64,000 nucleotides of DNA from CAZDKK01 sp964506245 (GTDB lineage: Bacteria; Eisenbacteria; RBG-16-71-46; CAIMUX01; WJJG01), in contig CAZDKK010000009.1 in assembly GCA_964506245.1 (NCBI GenBank), forward strand, positions 45,204-109,203, in the 5' to 3' direction. A program made the translations under genes and the position numbers. The notes below the pieces were generated by a model. That model did not search any database and was not told the origin of the DNA. It was given only the letters and a program-made list of their open reading frames with translations. Shown here in pieces: positions 26,109 to 33,598 of this stretch (its first letter is position 1; the number at the start of each line of letters is the position of its first letter).

Positions 26109-28172
26109 TCACCGTTGCAGGACGATCTTGCGCTCCACTTCAACTCCCGGACCGCTCAGACGGAAGAAGTAGACCCCCGCAGGCACGACCGGGCCGCGGT
26201 CGCTCCGCCCGTCCCATTGCACCACGCCCGGCCCCGCCGGCGCCTCGCCGTCCAGCAGCGTACGGACCAGTCCGCCCTCGAGGCTGAAGACGCGTAGGGT
26301 CACATCGCCTGCCTCGGGCAGGGCGTAGTGGATCTGCGCTGTGCCTCGAACCGGATTCGGCCGGGCCAGGAGCAGCGCTGCCGCCGCGCTCGGACCGCCG
26401 TGCACCGATGCCGTCGACGGGATGGCGGTCGTGTACTTGACCGCGCGGCCGGCCGAGAGCCCGTGCCCCGCCACGTTCGCGACGCCGTAGTACCAGTACT
26501 GGATGCCCACGGTCTCCGGACCATTCTCGATCCCTGCGGCACACCCGCTCGGGTCATTGACCAGCGCGTATTGCACTATGATCTCCCCGTCACCGGTAGG
26601 CGTCGGGCAGGCGACCGGATCGTGCAGGATGAACTCAAACGTCTCGGGCAGGCCCAGACCGGTGATGTCATAGTGCTCCACGCCGCTGAACTCGACGATG
26701 AAGCGGCCGTTGGCCTGGTCATCATACGTGTAGACCTTGCCCCCACCCGTGGCCATGGGATTCAGGTCGCACCAGAAACCCGCGATCATGTTGGGGGGAC
26801 CCTCGGGGTCCGGGATCGCGACGGGGTCAGAGGTGTAGTCCGAGGTGAGGCCGAGGGCGATCCACCCGTTCGAGCAGATGGAGATCGATGTGAAGTCCTG
26901 ACCGTAGTACTTGAACGTGAAGGGCAAGGTCATGATGCGCGTCTGTTGGTTCAAGAGAGTGAAGAGCGTTCCAGCTCCGCCCAGGGTGGGATCGATCTCC
27001 ACCCAGTCGTACGAGGGGGAGGGCGCATAGGCATCGAGATCCTCGTAGGCGTAGTAGCCGTATGCGTCCGGTCCGATGGGGTCCGGCGGGCCACCCACGG
27101 GAAGCGCGGCGGCGAGGGTCTTGATGCCGGGTATGCCATTCGCATCGAGCACGAGGGTCAGTGCAACATCGAATCCCCACGCCGTTCCGGAGTCTGCTGT
27201 GATCACGAAGGGATCCGCCGTGTTCTGCTGTGTTGCGTTGTGGACAACGTTCGGCCATGCGCCCGTGCCGTCGATGATCGTGACGTGCGGGTCGCCGGTG
27301 GTCAGGGTCCCGGACACCATCGTACCGGTGACCGGATTCAGATTCCCTACCCCGCACAGGAGGGAGACTGTTTCCCCGGGGTCGAGACGGCCGTTGCCGT
27401 TGCCTCCGGCCGTGTCGTCGACGGTCAACCCGTTCAGAATCAGCTCGGGCTGATCCAGCTCGAAAAAGATGCGGCCAGCCTGGCAGATCTCCTTCGTCGC
27501 GTCATCTTGGACGAAGGCGAGCGCGGTCATGTTCGCACGAACCCAGTCGCCGGCGATCGTGAAGGCCTTGGTGTAGAAGTGCGTGGAGCCCGGGTTCACC
27601 GTGATCGTCTGGCCCTCTGGGCCGTAGCCGATGAAGTCGCGCATGACGTAGTTCCACGTTTTGCCCGAGTATGGCACGCCACTTTCCTCGAGCACGATCC
27701 TCATCTGGCCGCTGACGGCGGCAGTGCTCGTGTTCGTGATCACCACCGTGAGGAGGCCTTCGGTGGCGGATGTCATCTCCCCGTAGAAATCGATGCTCAG
27801 CGGGCTGTCGACCGCGTAGCGATCGAGCATCATCTGCTCCCACGGCCCGGCATAGCCTCCATCGAGGAGACCGTCGATGCGAACGTACGGGACGTAGCCG
27901 ACGTTGTAGTACGTCCGGCGCGCATCGGCCTCGACCGGGTTGGCCAGGTAGAACGGGTCGGCCCCTGGCCAGGACATGTGGTAGCTGAGGCGAGTGCATT
28001 CGAACGGGTGGGCATTGTTGATCTGCTCCAGCGCACGGCTGGCGGGGGGACAGTCCGGTCAGGCGACATTCGTGAAGTACTCGAGGAGCACCAGCCGCTG
28101 AGAAGCCGCGGAGGTGAGGTGGACCCCGGCAAGGAGCAGGAAACCTGCGGCGAGGATGACCAACGGTTTCAT
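26109..28172 (-). CDS. Exported thioredoxin-fold selenoprotein with FlgD-like sorting domain (copy 3; TGA codon 38 read as Sec)
   Basis: 687 residues with the TGA at 28059-28061 read as selenocysteine. The ATG at 28172 follows AAAGGAGAG. Signal peptide: LVILAAGFLLLAGVHLTSAA. RLVLLEYFTNVA precedes U38-P-D-C41-P and PASRALEQIN; the cis-Pro loop is GYVPYVRIDG. The remainder matches the other two copies in domain order. This copy is the most telling because it also ends with TGA (26109-26111): the same codon is read through at position 38 and stops translation at the end, where no comparable hairpin follows. Its last 40 nt or so resemble copy 1, while the preceding 294 bp resemble copy 2, so it is a mosaic. 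It is the first gene of the triplet on its strand. Confidence 0.85.
26161..26454 (-). repeat. Near-identical sorting-domain segment, selenoprotein copy 3
   Basis: Partner of 23883-24176; 294 bp, two mismatches by eye, no gaps. Confidence 0.9.
28028..28061 (-). other. Sec codon TGA plus bacterial SECIS-like hairpin, copy 3
   Basis: TGA at 28059-28061, then 16 nt, then CCAGC (28038-28042), loop CGTGC (28033-28037) and GCTGG (28028-28032). The 16-nt spacer differs from copy 1 at several bases and the loop at one, yet both stem arms are unchanged. Confidence 0.7.
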
Positions 28173-28378
28173 GGTTCTCTCCTTTCTGGTCGCCCTTGCG
28201 AGCAGGCGGGATTGCTGCCAGGAGACGGGATTCCTGACAGGTGAATTGTACCCGTGGCACGGACGCGCGGCCAAAGAGGGAATCTCCCGCGCCGGCGGGA
28301 AGCGGGACCCGGGCAGCCTCTTCTCAGGGCTCCTCGGGGCCTCGCGGGCCTCGAGTGCATGCGGGAGTCTGGGGTCGC

Positions 28379-29995
28379 TCAGCGCGCGATCAGCTCCTGC
28401 AGCACCTCGAGGGCCCGAGGATCCCGCGATTCGCCCAGGAGGAAGATGGCCGCGCGCTGGACTTCGGGCTCCTTCTCCTCGCGCGCGACGCGGATGATGA
28501 AGTCCAGCGCTTCGCTGTCCCGGCGCGCGCCGATGACCAGGACCGCCTGCCGGCGCAACGCGCTGCTGGTGAGCCGCGGGTAGAGGTCCACGAGCTGGCG
28601 CGTGCGAACACCCTTGTCCTCGCCGATGCAGAAGAGCGCCTTTTCGAGCACGCCCGGTGGCGTCGCTGGGTCGGCGATCAGGCTCAGCAACCATTCGCGG
28701 GGCACATCGCTCCCGTGCAAACGGACCGCCAGCACGATCGCCTCCTTGAGTTCAGCCGCTTCCACATTCCGGTAGAGCCGCTGCAGGAGGTCGAGATCCT
28801 CCCGCTTCTTCCGTTCGCCCAGCACGAGAATCGCGCGCGCGCGGACGGACGTGGGGGCGGCGGGATCTTCGGCAACGCGGCGCAGGAGCTGGAGGGCCCC
28901 CGGTCGATCGTTCATCTGCAGGGCGACGATCGCCTGCTCTTTGAGCTGGAGGGGTCCAGGTTGTAGGAGCGCTCCCTCGAGCAGGTCCAGCGCTTGGGGA
29001 CTCAGGGTCATGCCCAGATAAATCATGGCCTTGCCGCGCACGGTCGCATCGGGATCCTCCCGCGCTGCCCTGAGCATGAGCTGCTCGGCCTCGTCGGCGT
29101 CATGCATCGACAGGAGCGTGAGCGCCTGCTGGCGCAGGCGGACGCTCTCGGGGTCACGCCGTTGCAGCACGCTCTGCAGAATCGGAAGGGTGCGATCGGG
29201 ATCCATGCCGGCCAGGGCGCTCAGGGCCGCCATGCGCACGTCGTCTTCCTCCCCCACGGGGATTGGACAAGCCTGGGCCAGCGCCATGAGATGCAGCGGG
29301 TCACTGGGCAAGGGCGGCAGCGGGGGCAGGGCCGGGGCCGCGGGTGCCTCCGCCTGCTCGACCGCCTCGAGCGCGGCGGCCCGCGCCTGGAGCGCGGTGG
29401 CGTATTCCTGCATCGCATGCTGTGCCTCGGTTGCAGCGATCGCCTGTTCGCGGGCGTTCTGCTCAGCCTGTTCGCGGGCATTCAGCTCGGCTTGCACGCG
29501 CGCGGTCGCCCCGGCCTGCTCGCGGAGTTCCATCGCACGGGCCGCGATCAGGGCCGCCGAGGCGGCGTCCCCGCGCCGCGCCAGCTCGCCCCGAATCCGC
29601 GTGGACAGCTCGGCCGCGTCGCGCAGGCTGCCCGCCATGCGATAGAGGGTGAGCACGCGATCGAGCGACTCGGCCGCGGCCTCGAGATCGGCCGTGCTGC
29701 CACTCCGATAGCGTGCGAAGGCCTGCCAGTACAGTGCGTCGCCCGTCCGCGCCGAGTCCGGGCTGCTTTCACAGGCCCTGCGGAAGGCCTCTACCGCAGC
29801 GCTGTAGTCGTCGCGGATGAGGGCCTCCTGCCCGGCCGCAAAGGCCTCGGTGTAGCGCTGCCGCCGCGCATCGAGAACTTTCTGCTCTGTGGCATCGGCC
29901 GCGCGGGCACCGGCAGTCCCCAGGGCGACGAGCAGCGCCAGCAGGGCAACCCTGCGAGCTTGTGTGAGACCGTGTGCACCCCTGTGGCTGTTCAT
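28379..29995 (-). CDS. Exported TPR/HEAT-repeat protein in ECF sigma operon
   Basis: 538 residues. AAGGAG touches the first possible ATG (30001) but sits 6 nt before the second, so I start at 29995. Signal peptide: VALLALLVALGTAGARAA. The N-terminal third has TPR-like helices (QEALIRDDYSAAVEAFRRAC, GDALYWQAFARYRSGS) and a Gln/Ala-rich coiled stretch with repeated NAREQAEQ units. A proline-rich linker follows. The C-terminal half (about 250-538) is HEAT-like: SALAGMDPDRTLPILQSVLQ, LMLRAAREDPDATVRGKAM, DFIIRVAREEKEPEVQRAAI. It lies 16 nt downstream of a membrane anti-sigma-like gene and an ECF sigma gene. I infer an envelope scaffold or sensor feeding that pair; there is no enzymatic motif. Confidence 0.75.
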   Translation of the reverse strand: MNSHRGAHGLTQARRVALLALLVALGTAGARAADATEQKVLDARRQRYTEAFAAGQEALIRDDYSAAVEAFRRACESSPDSARTGDALYWQAFARYRSGSTADLEAAAESLDRVLTLYRMAGSLRDAAELSTRIRGELARRGDAASAALIAARAMELREQAGATARVQAELNAREQAEQNAREQAIAATEAQHAMQEYATALQARAAALEAVEQAEAPAAPALPPLPPLPSDPLHLMALAQACPIPVGEEDDVRMAALSALAGMDPDRTLPILQSVLQRRDPESVRLRQQALTLLSMHDADEAEQLMLRAAREDPDATVRGKAMIYLGMTLSPQALDLLEGALLQPGPLQLKEQAIVALQMNDRPGALQLLRRVAEDPAAPTSVRARAILVLGERKKREDLDLLQRLYRNVEAAELKEAIVLAVRLHGSDVPREWLLSLIADPATPPGVLEKALFCIGEDKGVRTRQLVDLYPRLTSSALRRQAVLVIGARRDSEALDFIIRVAREEKEPEVQRAAIFLLGESRDPRALEVLQELIAR

Positions 29996-30011
29996 CTTCA
30001 TCTCCTTGACG

Positions 30012-30659
30012 CTATGCGCCGGCGCCGGACTGCCCGGCCGGGATCCGGCCCCGCAGGCGACCCAAGATGGCGCGCTGCTGGATGTTGTTGCGGATCCACT
30101 CGGCGTCCTGGTCCGGCGTGCGGTCGGAGAGCTGCACGATTTGCGCGAGCACGAGCTCGAGGTCGCTGAGCAACTGGCGCAGGTCCTGGTCCTGCTGAGC
30201 GGGTGAATCCATGAGCAGGCGGGTCTCGGCCAGCAGCTCCTCGGCCCAGTCGGAGACGGGCACAGGCGATGGACGCGCTGGATCCCCGCTGCGCACGAGC
30301 GTCAACAGGGCCTCGACCCGGGTCAGGTACGGCGTTGCGGCAAGCGCATAGAATGCCGCGCGGCGGTCCACCGCGGCATCCTCGCGCGCCACCTCTCCCT
30401 CGTAGGCGCGGTCCACGTCGGGCAAGCGGCCGGATCGTTCGGAGGTTCCCAGCCGGCCGATCACGATGCCCAGCACCAGTGCGGCAGCCGCAGTGGCAGC
30501 CGCCGGCCACCAGAGCCACCGCTCCCGCGTCATCGCGCGCGCGCGCACGCGCCGGGCCCCGACGACCCGCGCCCAGATCTCCTCGCGCGGCGTCTCTGGC
30601 GGCCGGTTGTGCTCTCGCGCGGCCTCGCGCACGAGCCTCTCGAAGCGTTCCTCGGTCAT
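30012..30659 (-). CDS. Single-span membrane protein, likely anti-sigma factor without zinc finger
   Basis: 215 residues. The N-terminal 45 residues are charged and helical (FERLVREAAREHNRPPETPR), followed by one membrane helix (WLWWPAAATAAAALVLGIVI). The remaining part would be outside and is helical, with LLTLVRSGDPA, ELLAETRLLMDSPAQQDQDL and LRQLLSDLELVLAQIVQL. There are no Cys residues, so the zf-HC2 motif is absent. Its ATG overlaps the stop of the ECF sigma gene by 4 nt (ATGA), the standard arrangement for an anti-sigma factor. Assignment rests on topology and position, not on a recognised domain. Confidence 0.65.
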   Translation of the reverse strand: MTEERFERLVREAAREHNRPPETPREEIWARVVGARRVRARAMTRERWLWWPAAATAAAALVLGIVIGRLGTSERSGRLPDVDRAYEGEVAREDAAVDRRAAFYALAATPYLTRVEALLTLVRSGDPARPSPVPVSDWAEELLAETRLLMDSPAQQDQDLRQLLSDLELVLAQIVQLSDRTPDQDAEWIRNNIQQRAILGRLRGRIPAGQSGAGA

Positions 30660-31249
30660 GGCGTCGTGTCCACCTCGTCGGCTCCCATCGTCAGAACGGG
30701 ATCGGCGACCGGCTGGCCCCGCGGGCTCGGTTCGATCCCGAGCGATCCGCGCAGGAGCGCCAGCGCGCGGGCCAGGCGCGCCTTCGAGGTCCCCTCCGGG
30801 ATGCCCAGGAGCTCCGCCAGCTCGCGGTGCTTGTAGCCCTCGGCGTAGTGCAGGAGAACCATCGCCCGCAGCTTGTCCGGCAGCTTGTCGATGGCCTTCG
30901 CCAGGCGGCGCTTCAGCTCCACGTCATCGGCGACCGGCACCTCGGGCATCTCCCCATCGATCCACTGCACCTCGTGCTTCCGGCGGCGTCCCTGCTTGCG
31001 CAGGCCGTTGATGGCCACCGAAACCGTCACGGCGTGCAACCAGGACGAGAAGGCCGCCTCGCCGCGGAAGCTGCCCAAGCGATCAAAGGCACGCAGGAAT
31101 GCTTCCTGGACGAAGTCCTCGGCGAGATCCCGATTCCCGGCCAGGCGGTAGGCGAGCCCGAAGACGCGATCGACATGCGCGTCGTAGAGCTGGCGCATCG
31201 CCGTCCCGTCCCCCGCCGCCGCACGGGTGATCAGCTCTCGCTCGTCCAA
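30656..31249 (-). CDS. ECF-type RNA polymerase sigma factor
   Basis: 197 residues. Region 2 is QLYDAHVDRVFGLAYRLAGN, DLAEDFVQEAFLRAFDRLGS and FSSWLHAVTVSVAINGLRKQ. Region 4 is IDKLPDKLRAMVLLHYAEGY with KHRELAELLGIPEGTSKARL. The start is TTG at 31249, placed 5 nt after GGAGG; no ATG lies nearby. It heads an operon with the membrane anti-sigma-like protein (4-nt overlap) and the TPR/HEAT protein. It is divergent from the Lrp-headed operon, sharing a 325-nt intergenic region. It differs clearly from the other sigma factor (17908-18495), so the two systems are not a recent duplication. Confidence 0.9.
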   Translation of the reverse strand: MDERELITRAAAGDGTAMRQLYDAHVDRVFGLAYRLAGNRDLAEDFVQEAFLRAFDRLGSFRGEAAFSSWLHAVTVSVAINGLRKQGRRRKHEVQWIDGEMPEVPVADDVELKRRLAKAIDKLPDKLRAMVLLHYAEGYKHRELAELLGIPEGTSKARLARALALLRGSLGIEPSPRGQPVADPVLTMGADEVDTTP

Positions 31250-31574
31250 GGGCGCCTCCGGACCACTCCCTTCTCAAGCCATAGGACAGTCGGCTGGGGG
31301 GTTTGGTTGTGTTCGGGATGCCAGAGCACGCTCCGGCGTCCGCCGGCCGTTCCCACGGCGCCCCCTTCGCCATGGCCGGGGGGGGTAGGAACCAAGCGTA
31401 AGCTCCTACGAATAATGAGTCTACGAGTTTCGGGGCTGCGTGGCCCATGCCGGTCTGATGGCAATTCGGCATGTGGACAGGTGTACCGAATACAATGCGA
31501 AGGATCGTGCGGTCGGCAGAACGATCGCCCCTATCCCACTGGAAGATCCGAACAGCTTGCCCTATGCTCAGGGC
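31250..31574. other. Divergent promoter region between ECF sigma operon and Lrp operon
   Basis: 325 nt serving two operons that run away from each other. The part from about 31395 to 31500 is less GC-rich. It contains the inverted repeat and TACAAT box listed separately. No gene seen. Confidence 0.5.
31464..31496 (+). promoter_or_regulatory. Inverted repeat overlapping a -10-like TACAAT before the Lrp gene
   Basis: Arms ATTCGG (31464-31469) and CCGAAT (31486-31491) flank 16 nt. The right arm runs into TACAAT (31491-31496), one base from the -10 consensus. Placement about 80 nt before the Lrp start would suit autoregulation by Lrp. No convincing -35 box is seen. Confidence 0.35.
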
Positions 31575-32069
31575 ATGGACGCGCTCGACCTGCGGATCGT
31601 CGCGGCCCTGCAAGAGAACGGCCGCATCTCCAATGCCGATCTGGCGCGGCTGGTGGACCTGGCCCCGTCGACGACGCTCGAGCGCGTGCGCCGCCTGGAG
31701 GAGCGCGGCGCCATCAAGGGCTACCGTGCCCGACTCGATCCACTGGCGCTCGGGCTGCACGTCCAGGCCCTGGTGCTCATCAACCTCAGACGCCACCAGA
31801 CCGTGTCGATCGACGACTTCGAGGATCAGATCCGCGCCGTCCCGGAGGTGCTGGCCTGTCTGAACATCACGGGGCGCTACGACTACATGCTGCACGTGGC
31901 GGTGCGGGACATCGAGCACCTGCGCGAGTTGGTCGCGCGGTCCATTGCCGCCATCGACGGCGTGGAGAAGCAGGAGACCTTTCTGGTGCTCTCCACTGTC
32001 AAAGAGGATTCCGGGTTTCCCACCGCTCCCTGGGGGAGCAGGAAGAACTCTGTGAGCGAGGAGGCGTGA
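31575..32069 (+). CDS. Lrp/AsnC-family transcriptional regulator
   Basis: 164 residues starting at the ATG at 31575; the ribosome binding site is weak. The N-terminal helix-turn-helix is typical of Lrp/AsnC (DALDLRIVAALQENGRISNA, DLARLVDLAPSTTLERVRRL). The C-terminal ligand-binding part has VPEVLACLNITGRYDYMLHV and IDGVEKQETFLVLSTVKEDS, where amino acid effectors bind at subunit interfaces. The C-terminus is slightly extended. The gene ends 2 nt before the PLP enzyme gene, so this regulator is co-transcribed with sulfur amino acid and threonine genes and probably controls them in response to an amino acid. Confidence 0.92.
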   Translation: MDALDLRIVAALQENGRISNADLARLVDLAPSTTLERVRRLEERGAIKGYRARLDPLALGLHVQALVLINLRRHQTVSIDDFEDQIRAVPEVLACLNITGRYDYMLHVAVRDIEHLRELVARSIAAIDGVEKQETFLVLSTVKEDSGFPTAPWGSRKNSVSEEA

Positions 32070-32071
32070 AC

Positions 32072-33598
32072 ATGTCTGACACGAAGACCCAAGGTGCGGC
32101 GTCGACCGGCACGATGCCCCCGGGCGGCATCGCCCGCTATCTGGCCGCAGCAGCGGAGGCGGCCAAACGCCGCGAGGCCGACCTCGCTACGATGCGCAAG
32201 TGCCGTTTCGACACGATCGCTGTGCATGGCCTGTACACGATGAGCGAGGCGTTGAACTTCAACCAGGGGTCGATCATCGAGCCGATCTACATGGCCTCCT
32301 CCCAGGCCTACCGCGATTCGGACGAGATGGAGGCCGCGCTCTCCTACCAGATCCCCACTTGGTGCTATTCGCGCATCGCCAATCCGAGTCTCTACTACTA
32401 CGAGAACGTGCTCGCCCTGCTCGAGGGCTACGGACTCGAGGGGGAGACCTCTTGCTGCGCGACCTCCTCAGGTATGGCGGCCATCTTCAGCGCGACCGAG
32501 CCGTTCCTGGCGGTCGGACTCAAGAACCCCGGCCGGCCGATGAACTTCGTCGCCACCTGCCAGGTCTACGGGGGCACCTTCCAGCAGTTCGCGGTGCGCA
32601 AGATGCGAGAAAAGGGCATCGAGTGCCGGTGGATTGCCAATTCGACGGACCTCGATGAGTGGCGCAAGAACATCGATGAAGAGACCCGCTTCTTGTACGG
32701 CGAGCTGCCGTCCAACCCCGGGCAGGCCTTCTTCGACCTGGCTGCCGTGGCCGAGCTGGCCCATCGTCACGGTCTGCCCCTCATCATCGACAACACCGTT
32801 GCCACGCCGGCCCTGATGCGCCCCCTGTGCCATGGGGCCGATGTCGTCATCCAGTCGGTCACCAAGACGCTGACCTCCTCCGGGTTCGGCATCGCCGGAG
32901 CCGTCATCTCCCGAAAGAATCTGACGTGCGACTACGCGCCCGAGGAGATGACGTCCGACTTCGCGATGTACTTGAAGACGCTGCCCAACCGCGACAACGG
33001 CCAGAACCTCTCCCCGATGAACGCGATCCTTTCGCTCAATGACATGCGCACCCTGCGTTCGAAGGTCGACCTCTTCAGCCGCAACACCCTGCGCGTGGCG
33101 GAGTACCTCGCCCGTCACAAGCAGATCGAGCAGGTCGACTACTTGGGTCTCCCGAGCCACCCGCTGCACGAGCTGGCCAGCCAGTACCTCTTCCTGGTGG
33201 ACGCCGAGCACGACGAGCAGTACGGGCGTCCGGTCAACCGCTACGGTCACCTGATGAGCTTCCGCGTCCGGGGCGGCGCGGCGGCCGCGCGCACCGTCTT
33301 CGACGCACTGCAGCGCATCTGGCGCGCCACCGACCTGGGGCGCGTCAAGTCGGTCGCCACCATCCCGGCGATCTCGACCCACCAGCAGCAGGGGGAGGAA
33401 GGGCGCAAGCTGGCGGACATCCCCGCCAATCTGATCCGCCTGTGCGTCGGCGGCGAGCACCCGGACGACGTGATCGCCGATCTCGACCAGGCGTTGGCCG
33501 CGCTCGGCGCGCGGCGGTCGCACGTGCAAGCCTCGGCCTTCTCCTACGGCGGGGCGTCCCTCACCGACCCCGCGCAAGGAAGGGAAGCGCGTCCATGA
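32072..33598 (+). CDS. PLP-dependent Cys/Met metabolism enzyme (cystathionine gamma-synthase / Met gamma-lyase family)
   Basis: 508 residues; the ATG follows GAGGAGG. The fold-type I core has IIEPIYMASSQAYRDS, YSRIANPSLYYYENVLALLE, GMAAIFSATEPFL and the PLP lysine in VIQSVTKTLTSSGFGIAGA. LPLIIDNTVATP holds the Asp that contacts the PLP ring nitrogen. Relatives make cystathionine or homocysteine from activated homoserine or cleave methionine. At 508 residues it is about 100 longer than usual. The extra length includes about 60 residues at the N-terminus (rich in Ala, ending MRKCRFDTIAVHG) and insertions such as YLKTLPNRDNGQ. It overlaps threonine synthase by 4 nt, so both compete for the same homoserine-derived pool. 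The exact reaction is not settled. Confidence 0.85.
   Translation: MSDTKTQGAASTGTMPPGGIARYLAAAAEAAKRREADLATMRKCRFDTIAVHGLYTMSEALNFNQGSIIEPIYMASSQAYRDSDEMEAALSYQIPTWCYSRIANPSLYYYENVLALLEGYGLEGETSCCATSSGMAAIFSATEPFLAVGLKNPGRPMNFVATCQVYGGTFQQFAVRKMREKGIECRWIANSTDLDEWRKNIDEETRFLYGELPSNPGQAFFDLAAVAELAHRHGLPLIIDNTVATPALMRPLCHGADVVIQSVTKTLTSSGFGIAGAVISRKNLTCDYAPEEMTSDFAMYLKTLPNRDNGQNLSPMNAILSLNDMRTLRSKVDLFSRNTLRVAEYLARHKQIEQVDYLGLPSHPLHELASQYLFLVDAEHDEQYGRPVNRYGHLMSFRVRGGAAAARTVFDALQRIWRATDLGRVKSVATIPAISTHQQQGEEGRKLADIPANLIRLCVGGEHPDDVIADLDQALAALGARRSHVQASAFSYGGASLTDPAQGREARP

Noticed and set aside
23448..28061. The three TGA codons as ordinary stops, making split or pseudogenised genes
   Set aside because: Three independent copies with the same stop at the same codon, intact frames on both sides, missing ribosome binding sites after it, an expected Cys at that position and a conserved hairpin make decay very unlikely.
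21495..28172. General reassignment of UGA to Trp or Gly
   Set aside because: Many genes in the window end in TGA, including copy 3 itself, and internal Trp is encoded by TGG, so UGA works as a stop elsewhere.
8192..28172. Declaring the FlgD-like C-terminal domains proven type IX secretion signals
   Set aside because: The motif pattern is similar, but no Por/Gld/Spr secretion genes are in the window, so the export route stays open.
30269..32071. Upstream extension of the PLP enzyme frame by about 600 codons
   Set aside because: The extension is antisense to the sigma operon and then overlaps the Lrp gene; GAGGAGG and the family homology place the start at 32072.
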